From Bacteroidetes/Chlorobi group bacterium ChocPot_Mid (GTDB taxonomy: Bacteria; Bacteroidota; Ignavibacteria; Kapaibacteriales; UBA2268): a stretch of 8,825 nucleotides of DNA. Numbering within the stretch: the first letter of the stretch is position 1; every line of letters begins with the position of its first letter. The position numbers and the translations under genes were made by a program. The DNA is taken from positions 1-8,825 of the forward strand of contig RCNQ01000065.1 in NCBI GenBank assembly GCA_003731675.1, given 5' to 3'. Of this stretch, positions 1 through 6,833 are shown piece after piece. Under the pieces are notes generated by a model that saw only the letters and a list, made by a program, of their open reading frames with translations, was not told the origin of the DNA and did not search any database.

Positions 1-1303
1 CCATCTCTTCTTTAGTCCTTTTCTCAGTAACAGCAACGAGTAATCCTTTTTTACATTCAGGAAAGCGATTAGTGTCGATACCAGCCAAAAATCCTTGTTC
101 TTCACCTTTTTTCAGTATTACTGATGGTTCGGTTGGTGTATTAACTAAAAATTCACGGAAAAATGGTTTGTCGTTAATTAATGAAAATCCCTGTACATTT
201 TGGATTGCTTTAGCTAAATAATGCGACTTATGAAAAGTTTGTTCAGCGACTTCTTTGATACCTTGTTTACCCATGGTTGACATATAGACAGTTGCCGCAA
301 GCATGAACAGACCTTGATTTGTACAAATATTTGAAGTTGCCTTTTCTCTTTTGATTTGCTGTTCTCTTGTTTGTAAAGTCAGAACATAACCACGATTGCC
401 ATCAACATCTTTTGTTACACCAGACAATCTACCGGGTATTTTTCTGACGAATTTTTGCTTTGAAGTAAACAATCCAAGATATGGACCGCCATAATTCAAG
501 GGGATTCCCAAAGATTGTCCTTCTGCAACAGCTATGTCAGCATTGTATTCACCCGGAGTTTTTAATATTCCAAGTGAAATCGGGTCGAAAGAAACAATAA
601 ACATTATGTCCTTTGAATGTGTAATTTTCTCAATCTCTACAACATCTTCAAGATTACCGTAAGCATTAGGATGCTGTACTATTACCCCTGAAATACTATC
701 TGAAATTGAACTTTTTAATAATTCTAAATCGCAAGTACCATCATCAGATATGCATTCTTTGAAAGTAATTTTTCTTCCTCTGCAAGTTGTCTGAAGAACT
801 TTTCTGTAATGAGGGTTCAATGTGCCTGCGATGAGAAATTCAGTTTTTCTGTTGTGGGCGTGAGACATTAGGCAAGCTTCAGCAAGTGCAGAAGCACCGT
901 CATACATTGAAGCATTGGATACATCCATACCAGTTAAAGCACAAATCATTGACTGGAACTCATACATAGCTTGCAAAGTACCTTGAGATACTTCTGCCTG
1001 ATACGGCGTGTATGCTGTTTTAAATTCTGGTTTCTCCAATACGCTAAAAACGATTGAAGGAATAAAATGGTCGTAAGCACCTCCACCTAAAAAAGATATA
1101 TGGGTACTTGCATTTACGTTTTTCTGTGATAATCCCCGAATATGTTTCATTACTTCATATTCAGACATAGGGTCAGGTAAATTTAAATTTCCTTTTAATC
1201 TTATTTGCTCAGGTATATTTTTTATCAATTCTTCAAATGATTTTACACCGATTTTTTCTAACATCAATTTACGTTCATCATCCGTATTCGGAATATATGC
1301 CAT
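1..1303 (-). CDS. gcvPA: Glycine dehydrogenase (decarboxylating) subunit 1, partial at C-terminus
   Basis: This is the alpha subunit of the P-protein of the glycine cleavage system, which with GcvPB decarboxylates glycine and passes the aminomethyl group to lipoyl-GcvH in the cytoplasm. I translated it from the reverse strand: 434 codons are open from the ATG at 1303 to the window edge with no frameshift. Family motifs are clear: FLGGGAYDHFIP (residues 71-82), YTPYQAEVSQGTLQAMYEFQ (98-117), EGQSLGIPLNYGGPYLGLF (261-279) and the KATSNICTNQ segment (321-330). GcvPA proteins are usually about 435-450 residues, and the visible end (VTEKRTKEEM) matches the family's tail, so only some 10-15 residues are missing. 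The PLP-binding lysine lies in GcvPB, not here. The start is supported by AGGAG six bases upstream (1310-1314) and by the typical MAYIPNTD N-terminus. gcvPB probably follows outside the window; this is inference. Confidence 0.96.
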   Translation of the reverse strand, partial: MAYIPNTDDERKLMLEKIGVKSFEELIKNIPEQIRLKGNLNLPDPMSEYEVMKHIRGLSQKNVNASTHISFLGGGAYDHFIPSIVFSVLEKPEFKTAYTPYQAEVSQGTLQAMYEFQSMICALTGMDVSNASMYDGASALAEACLMSHAHNRKTEFLIAGTLNPHYRKVLQTTCRGRKITFKECISDDGTCDLELLKSSISDSISGVIVQHPNAYGNLEDVVEIEKITHSKDIMFIVSFDPISLGILKTPGEYNADIAVAEGQSLGIPLNYGGPYLGLFTSKQKFVRKIPGRLSGVTKDVDGNRGYVLTLQTREQQIKREKATSNICTNQGLFMLAATVYMSTMGKQGIKEVAEQTFHKSHYLAKAIQNVQGFSLINDKPFFREFLVNTPTEPSVILKKGEEQGFLAGIDTNRFPECKKGLLVAVTEKRTKEEM

Positions 1304-1346
1304 TGTTTTCTCCTATTCAAATATAATTTAAAATAAAATTAAACTA

Positions 1347-1377
1347 CAAAATTATGTTTATTTGTTTATGTATGCAA
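1347..1377 (-). promoter_or_regulatory. Probable Bacteroidetes-type promoter of gcvPA
   Basis: On the reverse strand there is TTG (1377-1375), then 20 bases, then TAATTTTG (1354-1347). This fits the known Bacteroidetes primary sigma consensus of TTG near -33 and TAnnTTTG near -7. Initiation just downstream would give a leader of roughly 35-40 bases before the gcvPA ATG at 1303. The spacer is very AT-rich, so part of the match could be chance. I found no equally good match on the plus strand for the divergent kinase gene, only two copies of AAAATTTG (1400-1407 and 1472-1479) that lack the leading T and a suitably spaced TTG. Confidence 0.5.
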
Positions 1378-1389
1378 TTAATATCAATA

Positions 1390-1458
1390 AAAATCTTATA
1401 AAATTTGATAATAAATTTAATCTTATTTTATTAATTTTTAGTATATTTATAAGATTTT
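1390..1458. repeat. 13-bp perfect inverted repeat in the divergent spacer
   Basis: AAAATCTTATAAA at 1390-1402 is the exact reverse complement of TTTATAAGATTTT at 1446-1458, with 43 bases between. A third partial copy, AATCTTAT at 1419-1426, repeats the core of the left arm, so the right arm could pair with either. It lies between the gcvPA promoter candidate and the kinase start, where an operator or leader structure could sit. The region is more than 80% A+T, so chance is a real alternative. Confidence 0.35.
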
Positions 1459-1501
1459 ACTTTTAAAATTTAAAATTTGAATATAAATAGAAAGGTTTTT
1501 T

Positions 1502-2818
1502 ATGGAAATTCGAGATTTAAATATTCCTTTAATTCAGGACGCAGACCTTAAAAACAAGGTAGTTCTTGTCAGAGTTGACCACAATGTAGTGAAAAAGGGT
1601 ATAATTCATGACCCATACAGAATTGATGCGACATTGGGAACTTTGTATTATATCAATGCTAAAGGTGGGAAAATAATCCTCATGACTCATGTTGGAAGGC
1701 CAAAGGATAAAAAGACTGGAAATATCAACATTTCTTACGATACTTCAGTTGAACCAATAGTGAATTATTTGCAAAATAAGTTACATATTACTTTGAAGAT
1801 ACCTGAATTTTTCCCACATGGTACCTTTGGATATCTTGGCATTGAAACTTCTGTAAATCATTTAATTCGTGATTTGAATGACCATACTATTGATGGGATT
1901 TATATGCCAAATACAAGATGGTTCTTCGGTGAAGAAGGTGATGATGAAACAAAGGACAGGTTTGCCAATCAACTTGCAGGGCTTGCTGATATTTATGTCA
2001 ATGATGCTTTTGGTTCGTGGCAACCTCATGCTTCAACTGTTGGTGTCTCAAAATATCTCCCGTCGTATGCTGGTTTTTTGATGCAAAAGGAATTGATTAA
2101 TCTTGGTAGGATTTATGAACCTGAAAGACCTTTTATTGCAGTTGTCGCTGGGTCAAAATTTGATACTAAAATTGAGTCGCTTTATACTTTAATCCAGAAA
2201 GCTGATTTTCTTGTTTTAGGTGGAGTAATGTATAATGCCTATCTTGCAGCTAAATATGGAATAAGCATCAAAGGTATTGGCGATGATGATTTGAAGTATG
2301 CCAAGGAATTTGTGGAATATTCTAAAGCATTTCCAGGAAAATTGATTGAACTACCTTATATCATTGAATCTGACACTATGGAAGGCAGAATTGAAGGACA
2401 ATACAGAACTCATAAAGTATCTGATTTGAAATCAGGGGATTCCTTGAATTATGTCCTTGATGTTGCGAAAGAATCATTCAAAGATGAAATGATTAAAGAA
2501 ATCTTCTCAAAAGCAACAACTATTTTTGTTAATGCTGTCATGGGATATGTCCCTCACTTCAATGAAGGAACTATAGCACTTGACGAAACAATTGACCAAA
2601 ACAGAAATGCAGTCAAGCTTTATGGAGGTGGAGATACCATGCAAGAGCTTAAAAGATTGTTACCAGGTCTGTATATTGTTGCTTTGGATAGTCCACAGTA
2701 TTATATATTCACCGGAGGTGGAGCTGTACTAAAAGCTATTCATGAAGGAAGTGCTTTAGGATTAGCTCCTGTTCAATCGCTGATTAATCAAAAAAATAAC
2801 GGAAACAACAGAAAATAA
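1502..2818 (+). CDS. Divergent phosphoglycerate kinase family protein
   Basis: The 438 residues cover both lobes of phosphoglycerate kinase (usual length about 390-420), the glycolytic enzyme that interconverts 1,3-bisphosphoglycerate plus ADP and 3-phosphoglycerate plus ATP. Retained landmarks are VRVDHNV (23-29, normally VDFNVP), R40, THVGRP (62-67), NTRWF (137-141), YVNDAFG (165-171), GSK (217-219) with K223, GGGDT (375-379) and TGGG (404-407). Several signature positions differ. The usual DAFGTAHRAHAS becomes DAFGSWQPHAS, one residue shorter and without the substrate-binding Arg and its flanking His. NGPxGVFE becomes NAVMGYVP, losing the ribose-contacting Glu. DIG becomes DVA. The reading frame is intact through all of these. 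The start has AGAAAGG six bases upstream. It stands alone, divergent from gcvPA, with no gap gene beside it, and ends at a strong hairpin. It could be a sequence-divergent true Pgk or a paralogue with another substrate; I leave the symbol blank for that reason. Confidence 0.85.
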   Translation: MEIRDLNIPLIQDADLKNKVVLVRVDHNVVKKGIIHDPYRIDATLGTLYYINAKGGKIILMTHVGRPKDKKTGNINISYDTSVEPIVNYLQNKLHITLKIPEFFPHGTFGYLGIETSVNHLIRDLNDHTIDGIYMPNTRWFFGEEGDDETKDRFANQLAGLADIYVNDAFGSWQPHASTVGVSKYLPSYAGFLMQKELINLGRIYEPERPFIAVVAGSKFDTKIESLYTLIQKADFLVLGGVMYNAYLAAKYGISIKGIGDDDLKYAKEFVEYSKAFPGKLIELPYIIESDTMEGRIEGQYRTHKVSDLKSGDSLNYVLDVAKESFKDEMIKEIFSKATTIFVNAVMGYVPHFNEGTIALDETIDQNRNAVKLYGGGDTMQELKRLLPGLYIVALDSPQYYIFTGGGAVLKAIHEGSALGLAPVQSLINQKNNGNNRK

Positions 2819-2822
2819 ATAA

Positions 2823-2850
2823 TTTGGGGTAGAATTTTTTCTACCCCAAA
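2823..2850. terminator. Bidirectional hairpin terminator between convergent genes
   Basis: A perfect 12-bp stem (TTTGGGGTAGAA at 2823-2834, TTCTACCCCAAA at 2839-2850) encloses a four-base TTTT loop. It starts five bases after the kinase stop codon and lies 18 bases past the stop of the convergent surface-protein gene, so it can end both transcripts. Plus-strand readout is followed by ATTT and minus-strand readout by TTATTTATTTT, so the T-tracts are short but present on both sides. Confidence 0.85.
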
Positions 2851-2868
2851 ATTTCCTAACTCACTCAA

Positions 2869-5652
2869 TTATCGGGCAATAATTAATTGCATTGATGTAA
2901 CTTCATCTGAATTGGAAACAATAATAATATAATATCCATTTTCAACAGGATAACCATAATTATCAAGTCCATCCCATTGAATTCCTTTAATATTAAAATT
3001 GTAATCCTGCCTGCTAAATGTTTTTATTGAATTTCCAAGATTATTAATAATATCAATCTTTGAAAATTCACTATCAATATTTATTATTACATTACCTGCT
3101 GAGGGATTTGGATAAACAATATTTTTTGAAAACCTTAATAATTCTTCTATATCAGACATTATCGCATTAGCTTGAAGTGAAATTAATGGATTTGAATTTG
3201 AATTATTAATAAGTTCCAATTGTGCAGTTGCCTGACCTGTGAAGTTAGGTTCAAAAGCAATTTTTATTGTTTTATTACCACCTTCAGCATTTAATATAAA
3301 AGGAATATTGACATCTTCTGTCTTAAACTCTGATGAATTAGCACCAGTCAATTTAATCTGAACGAATTCAACATTAATATTACTATTGTTTGTAACTAAT
3401 AACTCTTTATATGCTTTGTTTCCTAATTCTACTTCACCAAAATCCAATATGTTTGATGATATTTTTAAATCATAAATTGCAGAAAATCCATTTAAAGCGA
3501 TACTATCATTATTTACCGAATTAGATTCAAATGTAATAAAAGCAGTTTTATTACCACCAGACTTTGGGATAAATGATATATTTAATTCTTTGGTCTGTTC
3601 TGGTTGTAAGGTAATATTATCACCTCCCGAAGATACTATGAAATCATCTTTATCTTTTCCTGAGATTAGAATTTTATCTATTACAAGAGTTTCATCACCA
3701 GAATTTCTGATTATACCAATCATAGTAGTATCCTTAGAATCTCCCAAAGCGATTGTTCCGAATTGAACATTTTTTTGGAGCAATGCGATTGAAGGTCCAA
3801 GTTTATTTTCTGTAACTATAAGTTTAGCTTGTCGTGAAACACTTTCTCCACAAGAATTTTTAATTACACAATCATATTTACCTGAATCGGTTACAGAGAC
3901 ATTTTGTAATGTTAATATATTAGTGACAGCACCATTAATATTTTGTTCGTTTTTTCTCCATTGGTAACTGGTAATAGATTCAGTTGCAGAAACTGAGAAA
4001 CTAATATTTTTCCCTACACTCACTGTTTGGTCTTGGGGCTGGACGGAAATAACAGGTTTTGTTTTGACCGACAGAGTAACTTTATTGCTTAATGTTTGTG
4101 TGTTACAAGCTCCAAAAACAATAACATCATATTCTCCTTCATCTGATTTTGATACAGAATCAATAATTAATAATGAACTATTAGCATTATTTATATTGAC
4201 TGTATTCTTTCTCCATTGAAATGTCAAATCAGAACCTGATGCTATAACAGTAAAATTTATAGAAGCACCTTCACAGGTAGTCTGATTTTGTGGTTGAGAA
4301 GATATAGTTGGAGGTGAATTGACAGTTAAAGTTGCATTATTACTAATAACAGGGGGATTGCAGGTGCCACTGACCAAGACAGAATAATTCCCTGCATCCG
4401 ATTGTGAAATAGCATTAAGGGTTAATGTATTTGTATTCGCTCCGCTAATGTCATTGCCGTTTTTTCTCCATTGATAAGAAATATTATCTCCAGAAGCAGT
4501 TACTGTGAAAGTGACATTTTCGCCAGGACATTTAGTTTGGGATGAAGGATGGGTACTTATACCCGGCGATTCCGTGACCGATAAATTTGCGGCTTGTGAT
4601 GTTTGTGGATTTCCACAAGAACCAGTAACAACACAATCATAACTCCCTGCATCAGAAGTTTGAACATTATTAATGGCAAGAGTTGAAGAAGTTTTTCCAC
4701 TTAAATTACTGCCATTCTTTCTCCATTGGTATGTAAGATTACCTCCCGTTGCAACAACAGTAAACTGAATATTTTGCTTAGAACAGACATTTTGTGAAAC
4801 AGGGTGAGTATTAATAATTGTTGGTGCAGATATTGTGAAATTTGCATCACTAATATCATATCTGTTATTATCGGTAATATCGGTAATTCTGATTTTGTAT
4901 TGATTACCCGGTGTTAAGTCCGAGGGTATATTCCAAGTCCAAGAACCAGTAGAAGCATTTGTATTAGCAATCAATGTTGTTGAAAAATCAGAACCCCCAT
5001 TTGAAGATAACTCAATTTTAACATTGGTAACCCCAACAGATGACCAAGTAATATTGTAAGAAGCACCAGGACAAAGGTTTTCTCCACCATTGGCTGTTAA
5101 AACAGAAATACCTGGAACGGTAATTTGCTGTGTTGTTGCAAAATTCCATACATCACCAGAACTTTGACTGTTTTTATTCACTGCATTCCCAACAGCTCTT
5201 AGATAATAAATACCAGGTGTTGATGGTGCTGTCCAAGAAAAATCAAAAGTGGTTTGTCCGGATGTTAGATCTTTTGGTGAAGAATGTGTTAATTCTCCAT
5301 TTGATGATTGAAGTCCCGAACCTGAACCAGGAGCTAAGCTCCCTGCATTTGTAGAACCGGAAGAAGATGTTTTTACTGCAATATTTGTTCCTGCTGCGGA
5401 TTGTGAAGAATTTGCGACAGTCAATGTAAAGTTAGCTGTTGTGTTTGGATTGACTGTAAAATTTCCACTTTGACTGCTTATGTTTACACTTGTATTGCTA
5501 TTTGCAGAACCATGGCATGTACAACCCTGAGAAGGTCCTGTAACTCCCGTAATACCCGATGAATAAGAAAGTGCGGAAACTGTTAAAGCTACTAAAAATG
5601 CACCCCCTAAAAATAATCGGATTTTATTAAAATATTTGTAAAATATTCCCAT
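2869..5652 (-). CDS. Large secreted T9SS cargo protein with CxCH N-terminal domain, Ig-like and ASH-like repeats
   Basis: This 927-residue protein looks exported and surface-attached or released through type IX secretion. Residues 1-30 form a signal peptide (basic start, hydrophobic core LFLGGAFLVALTVSAL). Residues about 35-180 resemble the choice-of-anchor V/reelin-like domain seen in this phylum and carry GCTCHG (C44, C46, H47). Residues 183-275 (TANGGENLCPG, then SWTWNIPSDLTPGNQYKIRI) resemble the Kre9/Knh1-like domain. Four Ig-like domains with QWRKN follow (about 279-614). Two ASH/choice-of-anchor D-like beta domains follow at about 618-724 and 725-830, each with a xxFGxxxLG motif. Residues about 844-927 are a type A sorting domain (VYPNPSAGNVIINI) with the FlgD-like WDGLDNYGYPVENGYY. 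No enzymatic motif is visible; adhesion or ligand binding is the likely role, but that is inference. The ATG at 5652 precedes a clear signal peptide, with a weak AGG about eight bases upstream. It lies 163 bp after murQ in a spacer where I see no clear promoter. Confidence 0.9.
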   Translation of the reverse strand: MGIFYKYFNKIRLFLGGAFLVALTVSALSYSSGITGVTGPSQGCTCHGSANSNTSVNISSQSGNFTVNPNTTANFTLTVANSSQSAAGTNIAVKTSSSGSTNAGSLAPGSGSGLQSSNGELTHSSPKDLTSGQTTFDFSWTAPSTPGIYYLRAVGNAVNKNSQSSGDVWNFATTQQITVPGISVLTANGGENLCPGASYNITWSSVGVTNVKIELSSNGGSDFSTTLIANTNASTGSWTWNIPSDLTPGNQYKIRITDITDNNRYDISDANFTISAPTIINTHPVSQNVCSKQNIQFTVVATGGNLTYQWRKNGSNLSGKTSSTLAINNVQTSDAGSYDCVVTGSCGNPQTSQAANLSVTESPGISTHPSSQTKCPGENVTFTVTASGDNISYQWRKNGNDISGANTNTLTLNAISQSDAGNYSVLVSGTCNPPVISNNATLTVNSPPTISSQPQNQTTCEGASINFTVIASGSDLTFQWRKNTVNINNANSSLLIIDSVSKSDEGEYDVIVFGACNTQTLSNKVTLSVKTKPVISVQPQDQTVSVGKNISFSVSATESITSYQWRKNEQNINGAVTNILTLQNVSVTDSGKYDCVIKNSCGESVSRQAKLIVTENKLGPSIALLQKNVQFGTIALGDSKDTTMIGIIRNSGDETLVIDKILISGKDKDDFIVSSGGDNITLQPEQTKELNISFIPKSGGNKTAFITFESNSVNNDSIALNGFSAIYDLKISSNILDFGEVELGNKAYKELLVTNNSNINVEFVQIKLTGANSSEFKTEDVNIPFILNAEGGNKTIKIAFEPNFTGQATAQLELINNSNSNPLISLQANAIMSDIEELLRFSKNIVYPNPSAGNVIINIDSEFSKIDIINNLGNSIKTFSRQDYNFNIKGIQWDGLDNYGYPVENGYYIIIVSNSDEVTSMQLIIAR
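3811..4818 (-). repeat. Four tandem Ig-like repeats, period exactly 85 residues (255 bp)
   Basis: These lie inside the surface-protein gene, residues about 279-614. The tryptophans of QWRKN fall at 310, 395, 480 and 565, exactly 85 apart. The late cysteines (346, 431, 516, 601) and the early cysteine position (290, 375, 460, with Ser 545 in the fourth copy) keep the same period. Copies differ widely elsewhere, so this is an old duplication with strict length conservation. At the DNA level the plus strand shows TTTCTCCATTG near 3953, 4210, 4459 and 4720. Confidence 0.9.
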
Positions 5653-5815
5653 AAGAAACCTATTTATAGTTATTAAAAATGTGTCATTATTATTATATAC
5701 TAATTATTTTTTTAGTTTTGTCTAACTTTCTATTAATAAAGACACAAAAATTGATAAATCGTCTCAAAAAAATATTAATTTTTTTTAAAATCTTAGCGTA
5801 TTTGATTTGGTGGGT

Positions 5816-6751
5816 TTATACTATCCCCTTTATTTTCAATGCTTTTCTGACAAATCCATCTGCATTTTTAAGCATTTTTTGAGCTTCTTCTTTTTTAACT
5901 CCAGCTTTAATCATTACAATTGCAGTTTTTACATGTCCCTCACTTTCATTAAGATACTGTTCTGCATCATCATAATTAATACCAGTTATTGACATGATGA
6001 TTTTTTTGGCTCGTTCTTTTAATTTTGCGTTTGTCAGTTGAAGGTCAACCATGACATTGCCATAAGTTTTCCCCAATTTAATCATTGAAGCAGTCGTGAG
6101 CATATTCAAGACCATTTTTTGAGCTGTGCCTGATTTCATCCTTGTTGAACCTGCAAGTACTTCAGGACCGACATTTGGACATATAACCACGTCTGCAATC
6201 ACACCCAACTCTTCGACTTTCTGATGCGTTACTGTTGATAAAAAAATTGTTTTACATCCCTTTTTTATTGTTTCTTCCATTGCACCTTTAACGAATGGTG
6301 TTCTTCCAGATGCCGCTATTCCACAAACAACATCAGGTGGATTGATATTTCTTATTATTATTTCTTTTGCTCCGTTTTCGTGATTGTCTTCGGCTCCTTC
6401 CTGAGCTTGAAACACTGCATCTCTCCCACCTGCTATTATCCCTTGAACCATTTCTGGATTTACACCAAAAGTAGGTGGACATTCAGCGGCATCAAGGATA
6501 CCTAATCTTCCACTTGTTCCTGCTCCCACATAGAATAATCTTCCTCCTGATTTAAAAGCTTCTGCAATTATATCAACAGCCCGCTCAATGTTAGGCAGTT
6601 CTTTTTGAACTGCTTTTGCGACAAACATATCTTCGGAATTAATTATTTCCAGTATTTCCTTGGTAGTTGCTAAATCAATATCGGCAGACTTTGGATTTTT
6701 TTGTTCAGTCTGCAAAGCTATAATTTCCTTGAATAAATCAGATTCAGGCAT
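5816..6751 (-). CDS. murQ: N-acetylmuramic acid 6-phosphate etherase
   Basis: MurQ cleaves the D-lactyl ether of MurNAc 6-phosphate to give GlcNAc 6-phosphate and D-lactate, a cytoplasmic step in recycling cell-wall sugars. At 311 residues it is close to the usual 295-305. The SIS sugar-phosphate fold carries the family signature: YVGAGTSGRLGILDAAECPP (74-93) with E90, EGAEDNHENGA (118-128) with E121, and GPEVLAGSTRMKSGTAQKM (195-213). E90 and E121 correspond to the two glutamates implicated in catalysis in the E. coli enzyme. A C-terminal helical UBA-like segment (NESEGHVKTAIVMIKAGVKKEEA, about 269-291) completes the normal architecture. The start is supported by AGGA eight bases upstream. 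The gene follows recQ after 82 bp in the same direction. No transporter, anhydro-MurNAc kinase or MurR regulator is beside it, so the rest of the recycling route must be elsewhere. Confidence 0.96.
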   Translation of the reverse strand: MPESDLFKEIIALQTEQKNPKSADIDLATTKEILEIINSEDMFVAKAVQKELPNIERAVDIIAEAFKSGGRLFYVGAGTSGRLGILDAAECPPTFGVNPEMVQGIIAGGRDAVFQAQEGAEDNHENGAKEIIIRNINPPDVVCGIAASGRTPFVKGAMEETIKKGCKTIFLSTVTHQKVEELGVIADVVICPNVGPEVLAGSTRMKSGTAQKMVLNMLTTASMIKLGKTYGNVMVDLQLTNAKLKERAKKIIMSITGINYDDAEQYLNESEGHVKTAIVMIKAGVKKEEAQKMLKNADGFVRKALKIKGIV

Positions 6752-6776
6752 TCAAAACATCCTATTAATTATTATT

Positions 6777-6796
6777 TAACATATTTTGATATGTTA
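6777..6796. repeat. 8-bp palindromic stem-loop between recQ and murQ
   Basis: TAACATAT (6777-6784) and ATATGTTA (6789-6796) form a perfect stem with a four-base loop. It sits 38 bp beyond the recQ stop and 26 bp upstream of the murQ start. Neither side has a T-tract, so it is a poor intrinsic terminator. An operator-like site or an mRNA stabilising or processing hairpin in a recQ-murQ transcript are alternatives. The stem is mostly A+T, so the signal is modest. Confidence 0.4.
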
Positions 6797-6833
6797 GCAA
6801 CTTTTATTCCAATTAGGTTTTTAAAGATAATTT

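Noticed and set aside
1990..2045. Sequencing error or frameshift explaining the odd DAFGSWQPHAS loop of the kinase
   Set aside because: The frame is unbroken and family-like sequence continues on both sides; a single in-frame codon deletion with substitutions fits better than an error.
1878..2081. Short plus-strand frame inside the kinase gene
   Set aside because: It is a +1 shadow of strongly conserved kinase sequence with no independent support.
5130..5354. Short plus-strand frame antisense to the surface-protein gene
   Set aside because: The opposite strand encodes clear domain sequence; this frame shows no motif or start signal.
5766..5786. A-run and T-run that could pair as a weak terminator after murQ
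   Set aside because: The stem would be A-T only with no G-C pairs; runs like this are expected by chance in such AT-rich spacer.
5679..5992. Two overlapping short plus-strand open frames over the murQ 3' end and spacer
   Set aside because: They are antisense to murQ or lie in low-complexity AT-rich spacer, have no ribosome-binding site or recognisable domain, and read like random hydrophobic sequence.
6752..6763. Tiny reading frame ATG TTT TGA directly abutting the murQ ATG
   Set aside because: Two codons only and overlapping the ribosome-binding site; most likely a by-product of AGGATG, with no evidence for a leader peptide.
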